From: DATJFH01 sp035495815 | GTDB taxonomy: Bacteria; Acidobacteriota; Terriglobia; Bryobacterales; Bryobacteraceae | Length of the DNA stretch: 20,521 bases | Assembly (NCBI GenBank): GCA_035495815.1 | Contig: DATJFH010000376.1 | Span: forward strand, 1-20,521 | Reading direction: 5' to 3' | In this document: piece after piece, positions 6,398 through 14,848 of the stretch | Layout of the letters: the number at the start of each line of letters is the position of its first letter | Numbering within the stretch: the stretch's first letter is position 1 | The notes under the pieces: generated by a model | Databases searched by the model: none | What the model saw: only the letters and a program-made list of their open reading frames with translations | Told to the model about the DNA's origin: nothing | Translations under genes and position numbers: made by a program

Positions 6398-9300
6398 ATG
6401 CAGACAACGAGAAAACTGACGCTATTGCTGGCCACGGCGATGGCGGTGTTTGCCCAGAGCGAGCGCGGCAACATCACAGGAATCGTCACCGACCCCACCG
6501 GCGCCGCGGTCGCTTCCGCCAATCTGTTGGTCATCCACCAGGACACCAACGCCACCACCCGGCTGGTGGCTACCAGCAAGGGCGAATACAACGCGGCCAA
6601 CCTGCCGCCCGGCTCGTACCGGATCGAGGTTATGGCGCCCGGATTCAAACAGCTGGTGCGGCAGAATATCGGCGTGGCCGCCTCCACCACCGTGCGCGTG
6701 GATGCGCAGCTCCAACTCGGGCAGGTTTCCGAACAGATCGAAGTATCCGCCGCCATCGCGACCATCCAGACCGACGACGCCAAGGTTTCGACGCAGGTCG
6801 AGAACAAGATGGTCGACGAGCTGCCGCTACAGGTCGCCGGCGACATGCGCAGCCCGTTCAACCTGGTGGCCGTGGTCCCCGAAGCCCAAGGCGCCGGCCA
6901 GGCTCTGTCGCTTGGCGGCGGGCAGGTGGCCGCCTGGGACGCCACCCTCGACGGCTACAGCGTGGGCACCAATCGCTCCGGCGATACGGCCGAGGCGGCT
7001 CTCAACACGCCGTCGCTCGATGCCTTGACCGAGTTCACGGTCGACACCAACGGTTTCAAGGCCGAGTACGGACAGGCCGGCGGCGGAGTCATGACCTTCG
7101 CCTCCAAGTCCGGAACCAACAAATTTCACGGCTCCACCTACGACTTTCTGCGCAACGATGTCTTCGATGCCCGCGGCTTTTTCGCCCGAACCCGTTCCAT
7201 TTACCGGCAGAATGATTTCGGCTTTACGGCCGCCGGACCGATCTGGATTCCGAAAGTCTACAACGGCCGGAACAAGACGTTCTTCTTCGTCTCCTACGAA
7301 GGCTTCCGCAACCGCGTCGGCGCCAACAACACGGTTCTTTCGATTCCCACGCCGGAAATGTACAAGGGCGATTTTCAATATTGGGTGGATCCGGGCAACA
7401 AGCTGATCCCGGTTTACGATCCGGGCACGACCCGCGCGCAGGGCAGCGGCTTCACCCGCGACGTCTTCCCCAACAATCAGATTCCGGCCAACCGCATTTC
7501 GAGGACCGCCAGCGCCATCGCCAACCAGACGCAGTTCGTGCTGCCCAACCGCGGCGGCGTCCCCGGCAACCGCAACTACGTGACCAGCAACTACCTGGTG
7601 CCCGGCGGCACCCTGATTCGTCCGACCGACAAGTGGAGCGCCAAGGGCGACCAGCTCATCGGCTCCAAGCACCGGGTCAGTTTCCTCTGGAATGCGACCT
7701 CGTTCGAGAACAAGCCGGGTCCCGGCGGCGCCCCCGGCCTGCCCGAGCCTCTCTGGAACGGCCAGATTCAGGCCTGGGACACGGCCGCCTACCGCTTCTC
7801 GCATGACTGGACCATCTCGCCCAGCATGATCAACCACTTCTCCTACGCCAGAAATACGTTCACCAAAAACAGCTACTCGGCCAACGTGGACAAGAACTGG
7901 AAAGACAAGGTCTGCATCAAGAACGTGGTGGATTGCAACCAGAACTTCCCCACCATCAACTTCACCGAATTCACCGTCTGGGGCTCCACGTCCTACAACG
8001 GCACCGATCAGCCGGGCTGGGGCATCAAGAACGATCTGAGCTACATCCGGAAATCGCATACCTTCAAATTCGGCTTCCAGCACCAGAATCAGAACGCCAA
8101 CGGATTCGGCCAGCAGGACATCGGGGGCCGCGCCGATTTCAGCTTCCTCAGCACCAGCATTCCGGGCCTGACCACGTTCCCGGCCAGCGGCGGCAGTTCG
8201 TTCGCCTCCTTCCTCATCGGCGACGCGATTCTCGGCCGCACGGAGACCATTCGGTACGTGGCGCAGAAATATCCGTATTTCGGTTTTTATGTCCAGGACG
8301 ACTGGCGCGTCACCCGCAAGCTGATCGTCAATCTCGGCGTCCGCTACGATTTCACGCTGCCGCCGGTCAACGCCAAAGACGAGTACTCGGATTTCAATCC
8401 CACGCGTCCCAATCCCGGCGCCGACGGCCGTCCGGGAGCGCTGTGGTTTGCCGGCTTCGGACCGGGGCGCGAGAACACGCGCAGCCTGGTGCCGGGGTGG
8501 TACGGCGGCATCGGCCCGCGCATCGGAGCCGCCTACTCGCTGAACGACAGGACCACCATCCGCACCGGCTTCGGCATCAGCTACTCCCGCATCACCGCCG
8601 TGCAGGGCAGCGGACACTTCGCCGGATTCATCGGGCAATACCAGTTCGACAACACCAGCCAGGGTGTCCAGCCGACCTTCAAACTGGACGAAGGCCTGCC
8701 CTCCTACAAACTCCCGCCGCTCATCGATCCGGCGTTTTCGAACGGCAACACGGTGGACTGGTGGCAGGGACAGGACGCGACACGCGCTCCGGAGAACCTG
8801 TCCTGGACACTGAGCGTCCAGCGGCAGGTGTCGAAGAATACCGTCCTCGACATCGGCTACAACGCCACCGTCGGCACGCATTTGCAGTCCGGCATTCTGA
8901 ATTACAACCAGGTTCCGACCGCGACCTTCAACGGCCTGGTGGCCAAATTCGGCGCGACTCAGGCGTTGAACATCCTGCGCGCCGACATCAACTCCGCGAC
9001 CGCCCAAAACGCCGGGATCGGTTCACCGTATCCCAGCTTCTCGAGCCAGCAGCTGCGGACAGTCAACCAGGCCCTGCGGCCCTTCCCGCAGTATTCGACC
9101 ATTTCGACCGGCCCCCAGAACGGCGACAAGAGCGGCCACTCCGCGTATCATGCCTTGCTCGTCAAGGCCAACCGCCGCTTCTCGCGCGATGTCACCATTC
9201 AATGGAGCTACCTGTTCTCGAAACTGCTGACCGATTCCGATACCTACTTCGCCAACTCGGCTACCGCCGCGCAGGATCAGTACAACCGCCGGCTGGAAAA

Positions 9301-9880
9301 ATCGATCGGCCAGTACGATCGCACCCACACGTTCAAATTCTCGACGATCTATAACCTGCCGTTCGGCCGCGGGCAGAAATGGTTCACGCACGGCCTGCTG
9401 AGCCAGGTGATCGGCGGCTGGCGCCTGGCCGGGATCCAGGTCTACAACAGCGGCACGCCGATCGCCCTCCAGCGCAACAACCCGCTGCCGATCTTCAATG
9501 CCATCACCCGCCCGCAGGTGGACGGCTACGAAAACTGGCGGGCGCCGCTGGCGGGCGATTCCTTCGACCCGGCCAAGGACCGCTTCCTGGTTCCAGCCGG
9601 TCAGTTCCCGTCGCAGCCCGCCGCGTCGTTCGGCAACGCCACCCGCTACAACCCGAAGGTGCGCGCCTTCTGGGGCGCGTCGGAGAACCTCAGCCTGTCG
9701 AAGACGTTCCATGTCACCGAAACCGTCCGGCTGGATTTCCGGGGAGAAGCCTTCAATCTCCTGAACCGGGTGATCTTCAACCCCGGCAGCACGAATCTGA
9801 ACGCCATCAACTTCGGCCAGGTCACCAGCCAGGCGAACGATCCCCGGTCGCTGCAGGTGGCGCTGAAGATCTACTGGTAG
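6398..9880 (+). CDS. TonB-dependent receptor, Oar-like, second of a divergent pair
   Basis: This 1160-residue outer-membrane receptor has a signal peptide (MQTTRKLTLLLATAMAVFAQ) and a carboxypeptidase-regulatory domain (about 21-105; GIVTDPTGAAVASANLLV and PGSYRIEVMAPGFKQLV). EQIEVSA follows, a TonB-box-like stretch. The plug region includes FTVDTNGFKAEYGQAGGGV and SKSGTNKFHGSTYDFLRND, standard for this family. A long barrel follows, with FYVQDDWRVTRKLIVNLGVRYDF shortened here to VQDDWRVTRKLIVNLGVRY, and ends in an aromatic Trp. The mature protein has only two cysteines, C506 and C513. AAGGGG lies 10 nt before the ATG. It is divergent from the other receptor and differs from it across most of its length, so they are distant paralogues rather than a recent duplication. 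The ligand is unknown; no periplasmic binding protein or SusD lies beside it. Confidence 0.93.
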   Translation: MQTTRKLTLLLATAMAVFAQSERGNITGIVTDPTGAAVASANLLVIHQDTNATTRLVATSKGEYNAANLPPGSYRIEVMAPGFKQLVRQNIGVAASTTVRVDAQLQLGQVSEQIEVSAAIATIQTDDAKVSTQVENKMVDELPLQVAGDMRSPFNLVAVVPEAQGAGQALSLGGGQVAAWDATLDGYSVGTNRSGDTAEAALNTPSLDALTEFTVDTNGFKAEYGQAGGGVMTFASKSGTNKFHGSTYDFLRNDVFDARGFFARTRSIYRQNDFGFTAAGPIWIPKVYNGRNKTFFFVSYEGFRNRVGANNTVLSIPTPEMYKGDFQYWVDPGNKLIPVYDPGTTRAQGSGFTRDVFPNNQIPANRISRTASAIANQTQFVLPNRGGVPGNRNYVTSNYLVPGGTLIRPTDKWSAKGDQLIGSKHRVSFLWNATSFENKPGPGGAPGLPEPLWNGQIQAWDTAAYRFSHDWTISPSMINHFSYARNTFTKNSYSANVDKNWKDKVCIKNVVDCNQNFPTINFTEFTVWGSTSYNGTDQPGWGIKNDLSYIRKSHTFKFGFQHQNQNANGFGQQDIGGRADFSFLSTSIPGLTTFPASGGSSFASFLIGDAILGRTETIRYVAQKYPYFGFYVQDDWRVTRKLIVNLGVRYDFTLPPVNAKDEYSDFNPTRPNPGADGRPGALWFAGFGPGRENTRSLVPGWYGGIGPRIGAAYSLNDRTTIRTGFGISYSRITAVQGSGHFAGFIGQYQFDNTSQGVQPTFKLDEGLPSYKLPPLIDPAFSNGNTVDWWQGQDATRAPENLSWTLSVQRQVSKNTVLDIGYNATVGTHLQSGILNYNQVPTATFNGLVAKFGATQALNILRADINSATAQNAGIGSPYPSFSSQQLRTVNQALRPFPQYSTISTGPQNGDKSGHSAYHALLVKANRRFSRDVTIQWSYLFSKLLTDSDTYFANSATAAQDQYNRRLEKSIGQYDRTHTFKFSTIYNLPFGRGQKWFTHGLLSQVIGGWRLAGIQVYNSGTPIALQRNNPLPIFNAITRPQVDGYENWRAPLAGDSFDPAKDRFLVPAGQFPSQPAASFGNATRYNPKVRAFWGASENLSLSKTFHVTETVRLDFRGEAFNLLNRVIFNPGSTNLNAINFGQVTSQANDPRSLQVALKIYW

Positions 9881-9892
9881 ATAGAACGCCGC

Positions 9893-12220
9893 TCAGTTGC
9901 GCAGCGGCTTGCCGGTCTTGAGCATGTGCTGCATGCGCTCCTGCGTCTTCGGCTGTCCGCAAAGGCTCAGGAACGCCTCCCGCTCGAGGTCCAGCAGGTA
10001 CTGCTCGGGCACTTTCTGCTCGCCCGTCAGGCGGCCGCCGCTCAACACGTGCGCCAGCTTCTCGCCGATCACGGCGTCGTATTCGGAGATGTACCCGCCC
10101 TGCCGCGCCATGTAGATTCCGACCTTCAGCAGAGCCATACCCGCTTCGCCCGCCACCGGGATGTCTTTCCGCGGCGCCGGCGGGGCGTAGTGCGGCGCCA
10201 GCTGCAGCGCCACCGACTTCGCGTCGTCGATCAGCCGCTCGGCGTTCATGGAAATATCGTCCGCCTCGCGCAGCAGGCCCAGCGACCGGGCGTCGGCCGC
10301 GCTGCTCGATACCCTGGCGAATCCGATCAGCTCGAAAGCCCGCTTCAGGTCGCCCGTGCGCAGGAGCGTTTCCTTGCAGCCGCCGCCCGCCGGGATCAGT
10401 CCGACCCCGGCTTCCACCAGCCCCATGTAACATTCGGCCGAAGCCTGCGCGCGCGCCGCGTGCATCGCGATCTCGCAACCGCCGCCGACCGTCATCCCGA
10501 ACGGCGCCGCCACCACCGGCCGGGGCGAATACCGGATCGCCATGTTGGCCTGCTGGAACCGGCGCACCGCCATCTCCAGATCGTCCCACTCGCCCTCCTG
10601 CGCCATCAGCAGCACCAGCATCAGATTGGCGCCGGCGCTGAAATTCTCGCCCTGATTGGCGATGATCATGGCTTGGTAATTCCGCGACGTCTCCTCGATG
10701 CCGGCGTGGATCATCGCTATGGTGTCCTCGCCGATCGAATTCATCTTGCTGTGGAACTCCAGGCACAGCACGCCGCCGCCCAGGTCCACCAGCGAAGCTC
10801 CGGCGTTTTTCTTCACCACGCCGCGCGCCCGTTTCAACTCGGCCAGCGCCGTGACGCCGGGACGCGCCTCCAGCAGCCGGAAACGGCTCGCGCACAAGTC
10901 GAAGTACTCGGTCTTCGGACACCCCTCCGAATCGGCGGCCCGGTAGAAGGACGCCGCGCCCGACGAAAGCATCTTCTCCACGGACTCCGGCAGCGCCAGC
11001 CCGTCGCTCACGATGCGCTTCGCGGTGGCCGGAAAATCCAGCGCGTCCCACAGCTCGAACGGACCCAGCTTGTGCGCGTAGCCCCAGCGCATGGCGCGGT
11101 CGATCTCCACGATGCGGCCGGAGATTTCCGGGACCATCCCGGCGGCGTACACCACGTGATCGCGGAACAGCTTCCACAGCAGCGATCCGGCCCGGTCCGG
11201 CGCCGCAATCAGAGTTCGCAGCCGCAGGCCCAGGTCCTCTATGTTGCGGGCCATCTCCGCCGACGGGAATCGCGGCTTTTTGGCCGGATGGTAATCGAGC
11301 GTCTTCCAGTCGATCGCGTGGATCTCCTTCGCCGGGCCGACGCGCTTGTAGCAGCCCTGCCCCGTCTTTTCACCGAGCCAGCCGCGCTCGATCATCTTCT
11401 GCATGAAATCGGGAACGAAGAAGCGCTCGCGCCAGGGGTCGCCGGGAACCGAATCGTGAAGATTCCGCGCCACGTGCGCCCATATGTCCAGGCCCACGAT
11501 GTCCATCAGCCGGTAGCTGGCGCTGTTCGGCAGTCCGATCAGCGATCCGGTCAGCGCGTCCACTTCCTCGATGGTGTAATCGTCGTCCACGGTGAACTTC
11601 TGGACCGTGCCGCCGAAGAAGCTGCCGATGCGGTTGGCGATGAAGTTCGGAGTATCCTTGCAGGGGACCACCCCCTTGCCCAGATGGACGTCGCAGAACC
11701 GCGTAACCGACTCGAGTATCTCGGGCTCGGTCGCCGGACCCGGAATCACCTCCACCAGGCGCAGGTACCGCGGCGGATTGAAAAAGTGCGTGCCGAGGAA
11801 ATGCCGGAGCGTCTCGTCGCCGAAGCCCTCCGAGATCCGGACCAGCGGAATCCCGCTGGTGTTGGTGGAAAGTATCGTGCCGGGGGTCCTTACCGCTTCG
11901 ACCTTCGACAGGAGGGAACGCTTGATCTCCAGGTTCTCGGCGACCGCTTCGATCACCCAGTCGCAGCCGCGAATCCCGGCCAGGTCGTCTTCGAAGTTGC
12001 CCGGGGTGATCAGCCCGGCCGCGTCCGCTGTGAAGAAAGCGCCGGGCTTCTGCCGGATAGCCGCGTCCAGGCCTTTGAGCGCCGCGGCGTTGCGCTGGGG
12101 TTGGCCGGGTATCACGATGTCCAGCAGGAGGACCGGTATGCCCGCGTTGGCGAAATGCGCTGCAATCCGCGAGCCCATCGTTCCCGCGCCCAGAACGGCC
12201 ACCCGTCGAAAAGATTTCAT
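9893..12220 (-). CDS. fadN: FadN-type 3-hydroxyacyl-CoA dehydrogenase / enoyl-CoA hydratase
   Basis: This 775-residue bifunctional beta-oxidation enzyme has the dehydrogenase first and the hydratase second. That is the order of Bacillus FadN, opposite to E. coli FadB/FadJ. The NAD-binding fingerprint GAGTMG is at 11-16. STNTSG (118-123) and GTHFFNPP (143-150, catalytic H145) mark the dehydrogenase, followed by DTPNFIANRIG (189-199). The hydratase/crotonase domain starts near 470, with oxyanion-hole segments NFSAGAN (526-532) and GMTVGGGCE (575-583), and the two glutamates expected for hydration, E583 and E603. I start at the ATG at 12220: the Rossmann motif then begins at residue 11, and the earlier in-frame ATG at 12274 lies inside a terminator stem. 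No thiolase or acyl-CoA dehydrogenase gene adjoins it. The gene converges on the receptor with a 12-bp gap. Confidence 0.93.
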   Translation of the reverse strand: MKSFRRVAVLGAGTMGSRIAAHFANAGIPVLLLDIVIPGQPQRNAAALKGLDAAIRQKPGAFFTADAAGLITPGNFEDDLAGIRGCDWVIEAVAENLEIKRSLLSKVEAVRTPGTILSTNTSGIPLVRISEGFGDETLRHFLGTHFFNPPRYLRLVEVIPGPATEPEILESVTRFCDVHLGKGVVPCKDTPNFIANRIGSFFGGTVQKFTVDDDYTIEEVDALTGSLIGLPNSASYRLMDIVGLDIWAHVARNLHDSVPGDPWRERFFVPDFMQKMIERGWLGEKTGQGCYKRVGPAKEIHAIDWKTLDYHPAKKPRFPSAEMARNIEDLGLRLRTLIAAPDRAGSLLWKLFRDHVVYAAGMVPEISGRIVEIDRAMRWGYAHKLGPFELWDALDFPATAKRIVSDGLALPESVEKMLSSGAASFYRAADSEGCPKTEYFDLCASRFRLLEARPGVTALAELKRARGVVKKNAGASLVDLGGGVLCLEFHSKMNSIGEDTIAMIHAGIEETSRNYQAMIIANQGENFSAGANLMLVLLMAQEGEWDDLEMAVRRFQQANMAIRYSPRPVVAAPFGMTVGGGCEIAMHAARAQASAECYMGLVEAGVGLIPAGGGCKETLLRTGDLKRAFELIGFARVSSSAADARSLGLLREADDISMNAERLIDDAKSVALQLAPHYAPPAPRKDIPVAGEAGMALLKVGIYMARQGGYISEYDAVIGEKLAHVLSGGRLTGEQKVPEQYLLDLEREAFLSLCGQPKTQERMQHMLKTGKPLRN

Positions 12221-12265
12221 CCCTGATTTCCGAACCCCTCGGCGAGTGTACCGCAAACAGGAAAA

Positions 12266-12292
12266 GGGCCGCACCTCCTCGAAGTGCGGCCC
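12266..12292 (-). terminator. Rho-independent terminator after the small secreted protein gene
   Basis: GGGCCGCAC and GTGCGGCCC form a perfect 9-bp GC-rich stem with a 9-nt loop. On the minus strand the stem is followed by TTTTCCTGTTT. It lies 28 bp beyond the stop codon of the gene ending at 12321 and upstream of the fadN start, so it should separate the two transcripts. The plus strand has no adjacent T-run. Confidence 0.7.
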
Positions 12293-12320
12293 CCTCTGAC
12301 GAACTTTTTACTGGATGATT

Positions 12321-12740
12321 TTACATCTTGCTCAAGGACTCGACTTTGAGCACATCCCCATCCACACTGCCCGTCGCCGATACCTTCATGTTCTTCGAGT
12401 TCTTACCCGAAGTGATTTTGGTTACTTCGCGATTGCCGGATTCATCGAGCCGGTAGAAATGACCGTCGTCGGTGAGCAGGGCATAGGAACTGGTAGCGGT
12501 GGTGGGCTGGCACTGGCGAAGCGCTTCCTTCTTCGCCGCCATCCGGGCCTTGGAATCGGTGGCGCTGGGGCTCAACGCCGTCGCGGAAGAACAGGTTGCA
12601 TCGAGGATGGTTCCGTGAACTGTCTGAGTCCCTTTATCGGACTGGCCGGATTTTCTGGGTGTTTGACTCGAGCTGTTCTGGGCGAACATCAGGATTGCGA
12701 CCATCGGCAGGGCCAAAAATACTCGCAGAATGGATTTCAT
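12321..12740 (-). CDS. Small secreted protein, possibly DUF5818-like
   Basis: This 139-residue protein begins with a clear signal peptide (MKSILRVFLALPMVAILMFAQ). The mature part opens with a Ser/Thr/Lys-rich stretch (about 22-40), then a compact domain starting VHGTILDATC and ending in MKVSATGSVDGDVLKVESL. Beta-strand-like sections such as YALLTDDGHFYRLDESG suggest a small beta-rich fold. The mature region has two cysteines, C50 and C77, which could form a disulfide in the periplasm. The layout recalls the acidobacterial DUF5818 family, but that assignment is from memory of the pattern and is uncertain; function is unknown. The ATG at 12740 has TAGGAG 10 nt upstream and starts the signal peptide exactly. 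A longer frame back to 12857 adds 39 residues with no signal-like character and would overlap the divergent gene. Confidence 0.8.
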   Translation of the reverse strand: MKSILRVFLALPMVAILMFAQNSSSQTPRKSGQSDKGTQTVHGTILDATCSSATALSPSATDSKARMAAKKEALRQCQPTTATSSYALLTDDGHFYRLDESGNREVTKITSGKNSKNMKVSATGSVDGDVLKVESLSKM

Positions 12741-12855
12741 ACGGTTGGTTCTCCTATAGCGAATTTTTCGGGCGCCCTGGACAGGTGCAATCTCGGCGCC
12801 AGGAGGACATTTCCGGGAGACGGTATCATAGGAAGCTGGAAGGTATTTTGCGTGC

Positions 12856-13872
12856 ATGGATCGGGACTTGGGGAAAACGAGGCGTAAGCTGCCGGGTTGG
12901 CTGTGGCCCTACCTCGGCTATACCTTGTCCGCCCTCAGCCTGATCTGGGTTTTCCGCGGTTTCAATCTAAAGCAAACACTGGCGGACCTGTCCTCGCTCG
13001 ACTGGCGGTACGTGTCGGTGGCCATCGTTTTCGATCTTTCCGTTTATCTGGCGCACGCCTGGCGTTGGAATATACTTCTGAAGCCGGTGGCGCGGCCGTC
13101 CTACTGGCGCTCGGTGCAGGCTATCTATATTGGCTTGTATGCAAACGAAGTCCTGCCGCTGCGCACCGGAGAAGTGATTCGCTGTTACCTGCTGGCGCAC
13201 TGGAATTCCATTCCGATGACGCTGGCGCTGGCCTCGGCGGCCATCGAGCGGGTGCTGGACGGCATCTTCCTGGTCGCCGCGATGTTTATCACGACGCGGC
13301 TGGTTCCGCTGCCCGGTTACCTGGTGGACGGCACCCAGATCCTGGCGGTGGGGCTGGTATTTCTCCTGGGTCTGCTGATTTTTGTTTCGGTCCACAAACA
13401 AAAAGCTCACGCGGTGGTGTCGGAGAGCCGCTGGGCGAGCGGCTTGCGGCACGTGGTGGAGGGAGTGCACGCGATGGGCAACTTGCGCACGATGCTGGCC
13501 ACCGCCGGGGCCAGCTTCCTCTACCTGGTGATTCAGATCGTTCCGGTATGGGCCCTGATGGAAGGTTACGGACTCGACCTGTCGGTTTGGGCGGCGGCCA
13601 CCGTCTTCATCGTGCTGCGGCTCGGCACGGCGATTCCCAACGCCCCGGGGAACGCGGGCCTGTACCAGTTCTTCTGTGTCCTGGGATTGGGGCTGTTCGA
13701 CGTGCCGAAATCCACGGCGGTGGGATTCTCGCTGATGATGTTCGGCGTGCTGACGCTGCCGCTGCTGATCGGCGGTTTTATCGCCGTGGCGCTGACCGGC
13801 CTGAAGCTGCACGACATTCGCAGGCGGGCCAGTACGAGCGTCCGGGCGACCGTGGAAGTCGGCTCGGATTGA
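12856..13872 (+). CDS. LPG-synthase TM-region/flippase-like integral membrane protein (UPF0104 type)
   Basis: This 338-residue inner-membrane protein has about seven to eight hydrophobic segments (for example near 17-34, 51-68, 120-143, 160-179, 217-235, 245-260, 269-282, 286-315). It matches the family formed by the transmembrane part of lysylphosphatidylglycerol synthase (MprF) and its stand-alone relatives. The family signatures are NEVLPLRTGEVIR (97-109), ERVLDG (131-136) and PNAPGNAGLYQ (261-271). There is no C-terminal aminoacyl-transfer domain, so it is not a complete MprF. Stand-alone members are thought to move lipids or lipid-linked intermediates; the substrate here is unknown. GGAAGG lies 12 nt before the ATG, a rather long spacing. 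It is divergent from the small secreted protein gene with 115 bp between starts, and converges with the DUF1080 gene, leaving 9 bp. Confidence 0.88.
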   Translation: MDRDLGKTRRKLPGWLWPYLGYTLSALSLIWVFRGFNLKQTLADLSSLDWRYVSVAIVFDLSVYLAHAWRWNILLKPVARPSYWRSVQAIYIGLYANEVLPLRTGEVIRCYLLAHWNSIPMTLALASAAIERVLDGIFLVAAMFITTRLVPLPGYLVDGTQILAVGLVFLLGLLIFVSVHKQKAHAVVSESRWASGLRHVVEGVHAMGNLRTMLATAGASFLYLVIQIVPVWALMEGYGLDLSVWAAATVFIVLRLGTAIPNAPGNAGLYQFFCVLGLGLFDVPKSTAVGFSLMMFGVLTLPLLIGGFIAVALTGLKLHDIRRRASTSVRATVEVGSD

Positions 13873-13881
13873 CGGGGCGGT

Positions 13882-14490
13882 TCAGGGCTGGCCGAGCAGG
13901 CGGTACTCGATTTTCCTCAGTTCTCCGGTACTCAGATACGACGCGAACCCGAAGGGCGCCGAGAGCCTGATCTCTCCCCGGCGCAGGCCGATCGACCGGC
14001 CCGTGATGTCCACGTCTACGACCTGCCGATCGTCGATCCAGGCGGTGATGCGGGCGGCCGTCACCCTGATTCGCAGTCCGTACCATCGCCCGTTTTCGAA
14101 GTTGAAGTAGGTGCGGGTTTCGTTGTCGGAGGCGTCCCATCCATCGAGGCTGGAGAGCCCCACGATGTCGCCGCCCCAGCCGCCCGTCACCCAGCTGCAA
14201 AAGGAGTCGCCGACAGGGAATGTCAGGGTGGCGAAGAAATCGTTGCCCGACATGCGGCGGCCTTCAAGGCGAACCTCGTAGTCGATGCGCGGGAAGGATG
14301 CGGTCCGGGTGACGCCGGTCATGGGCGATCCCGCGCCCAGGACAATCGCCCCGTTGCCGACGCGCACCTCGCCGTGTCCGGTGAAGGCGGTCTCCCGCCA
14401 GCCGTCGAGAGACTTGCCGTCGAACAGCGGCCGCCATTCGCCCGCGCGCGCGGCGCCCGCCAGCAGGATTGCGGTTAAGACCAGCTTCAT
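13882..14490 (-). CDS. Secreted DUF1080 (3-keto-disaccharide hydrolase-like) protein
   Basis: This 202-residue exported protein has the signal peptide MKLVLTAILLAGAARA. The mature chain begins with the DUF1080 hallmark PLFDGKSLDGW (21-31) and continues as a concanavalin/LamG-like beta-sandwich. Characteristic pieces are the YEVRLEGRR strand, the central GGDIVGLSSLDGWDASDNE, and GRWYGLRIRVTAARITAWID, where a strand pair typical of the fold carries the ligand face. Some DUF1080 proteins hydrolyse 3-keto-glucosides; others are only carbohydrate-binding, and no catalytic residue can be assigned here. The start is fixed by the signal peptide. A longer frame to 14946 would run through the alkyltransferase-like gene. 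The ATG overlaps the stop of that upstream gene by four bases (ATGA), so the two are co-transcribed and probably translationally coupled. Confidence 0.88.
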   Translation of the reverse strand: MKLVLTAILLAGAARAGEWRPLFDGKSLDGWRETAFTGHGEVRVGNGAIVLGAGSPMTGVTRTASFPRIDYEVRLEGRRMSGNDFFATLTFPVGDSFCSWVTGGWGGDIVGLSSLDGWDASDNETRTYFNFENGRWYGLRIRVTAARITAWIDDRQVVDVDITGRSIGLRRGEIRLSAPFGFASYLSTGELRKIEYRLLGQP

Positions 14491-14831
14491 TTCCCGGTCC
14501 GGACGCTTCGGACTATACCACGGCCGGCGGCGCGCCCGGCGGCGGGCTTCCACTGATGCCGGGCCAGATCGACCCGCCGTCCGCGAAAGCCTACGCCTTC
14601 CATTTCGAGGAGCAGGCGCTGCTCCAGGGAATGGGGACCCGGAAGTCGAATCGCTCCTCCCGCCCCCAGTACGCGGTGCCAGGGCAGACCCTGGAACGAG
14701 TTCAGCGCCCAGACCACCTGCCGCGCCGCCCGCGGAAATCCGGCGATACCGGCGACCTGCCCGTAGGTGGCGACCTTGCCTTTGGGAATCCTCCGGATGA
14801 CGTCCGCGAAAATTTTCAGATCCATGGGCAT
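14487..14831 (-). CDS. atl: Alkyltransferase-like (ATL) DNA-repair protein, MGMT family
   Basis: This 114-residue protein is related to the C-terminal DNA-binding domain of O6-alkylguanine-DNA alkyltransferase. GKVATYGQVA (18-27) and the helix around ARQVVWAL (36-43) are family motifs. The active-site motif PCHRV is replaced by PWHRV (50-54), with Trp51 in place of the acceptor cysteine. That substitution defines ATL proteins, which cannot transfer alkyl groups. They bind O6-alkylguanine lesions and hand them to nucleotide excision repair, as shown for E. coli YbaZ and yeast Atl1. QRLLLEMEGVGF (71-82) is the conserved segment after the motif. The start could be the ATG at 14831 or the one two codons later at 14825; neither has a Shine-Dalgarno sequence. 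It overlaps the DUF1080 gene by four bases and faces the hydrolase gene across 23 bp. Confidence 0.93.
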   Translation of the reverse strand: MPMDLKIFADVIRRIPKGKVATYGQVAGIAGFPRAARQVVWALNSFQGLPWHRVLGAGGAIRLPGPHSLEQRLLLEMEGVGFRGRRVDLARHQWKPAAGRAAGRGIVRSVRTGK

Positions 14832-14842
14832 GAAAAGCCAGA

Positions 14843-14848
14843 TAGAAT
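14843..14848 (+). promoter_or_regulatory. Putative -10 for a leaderless hydrolase transcript
   Basis: TAGAAT matches TATAAT at five of six positions and ends 6 bp before the GTG start codon at 14855. Transcription could therefore begin at the start codon itself, which fits the complete lack of a ribosome-binding sequence there. No good -35 is seen. Confidence 0.35.

Noticed and set aside
6827..9007. 726-codon minus-strand frame
   Set aside because: Antisense shadow of the second receptor; composition-biased and without domains.
9926..12226. 766-codon plus-strand frame
   Set aside because: Antisense to fadN, which has all its catalytic motifs. The long frame follows from third-position GC bias.
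12221..12274. Longer fadN start at 12274
   Set aside because: The ATG lies in the terminator stem at 12266-12292. The added 18 residues are not family-like, and the Rossmann motif fits the 12220 start.
12741..12857. Longer start for the small secreted protein at 12857
   Set aside because: It would bury the signal peptide 39 residues inside and overlap the divergent membrane-protein start. The 12740 ATG has a proper TAGGAG.
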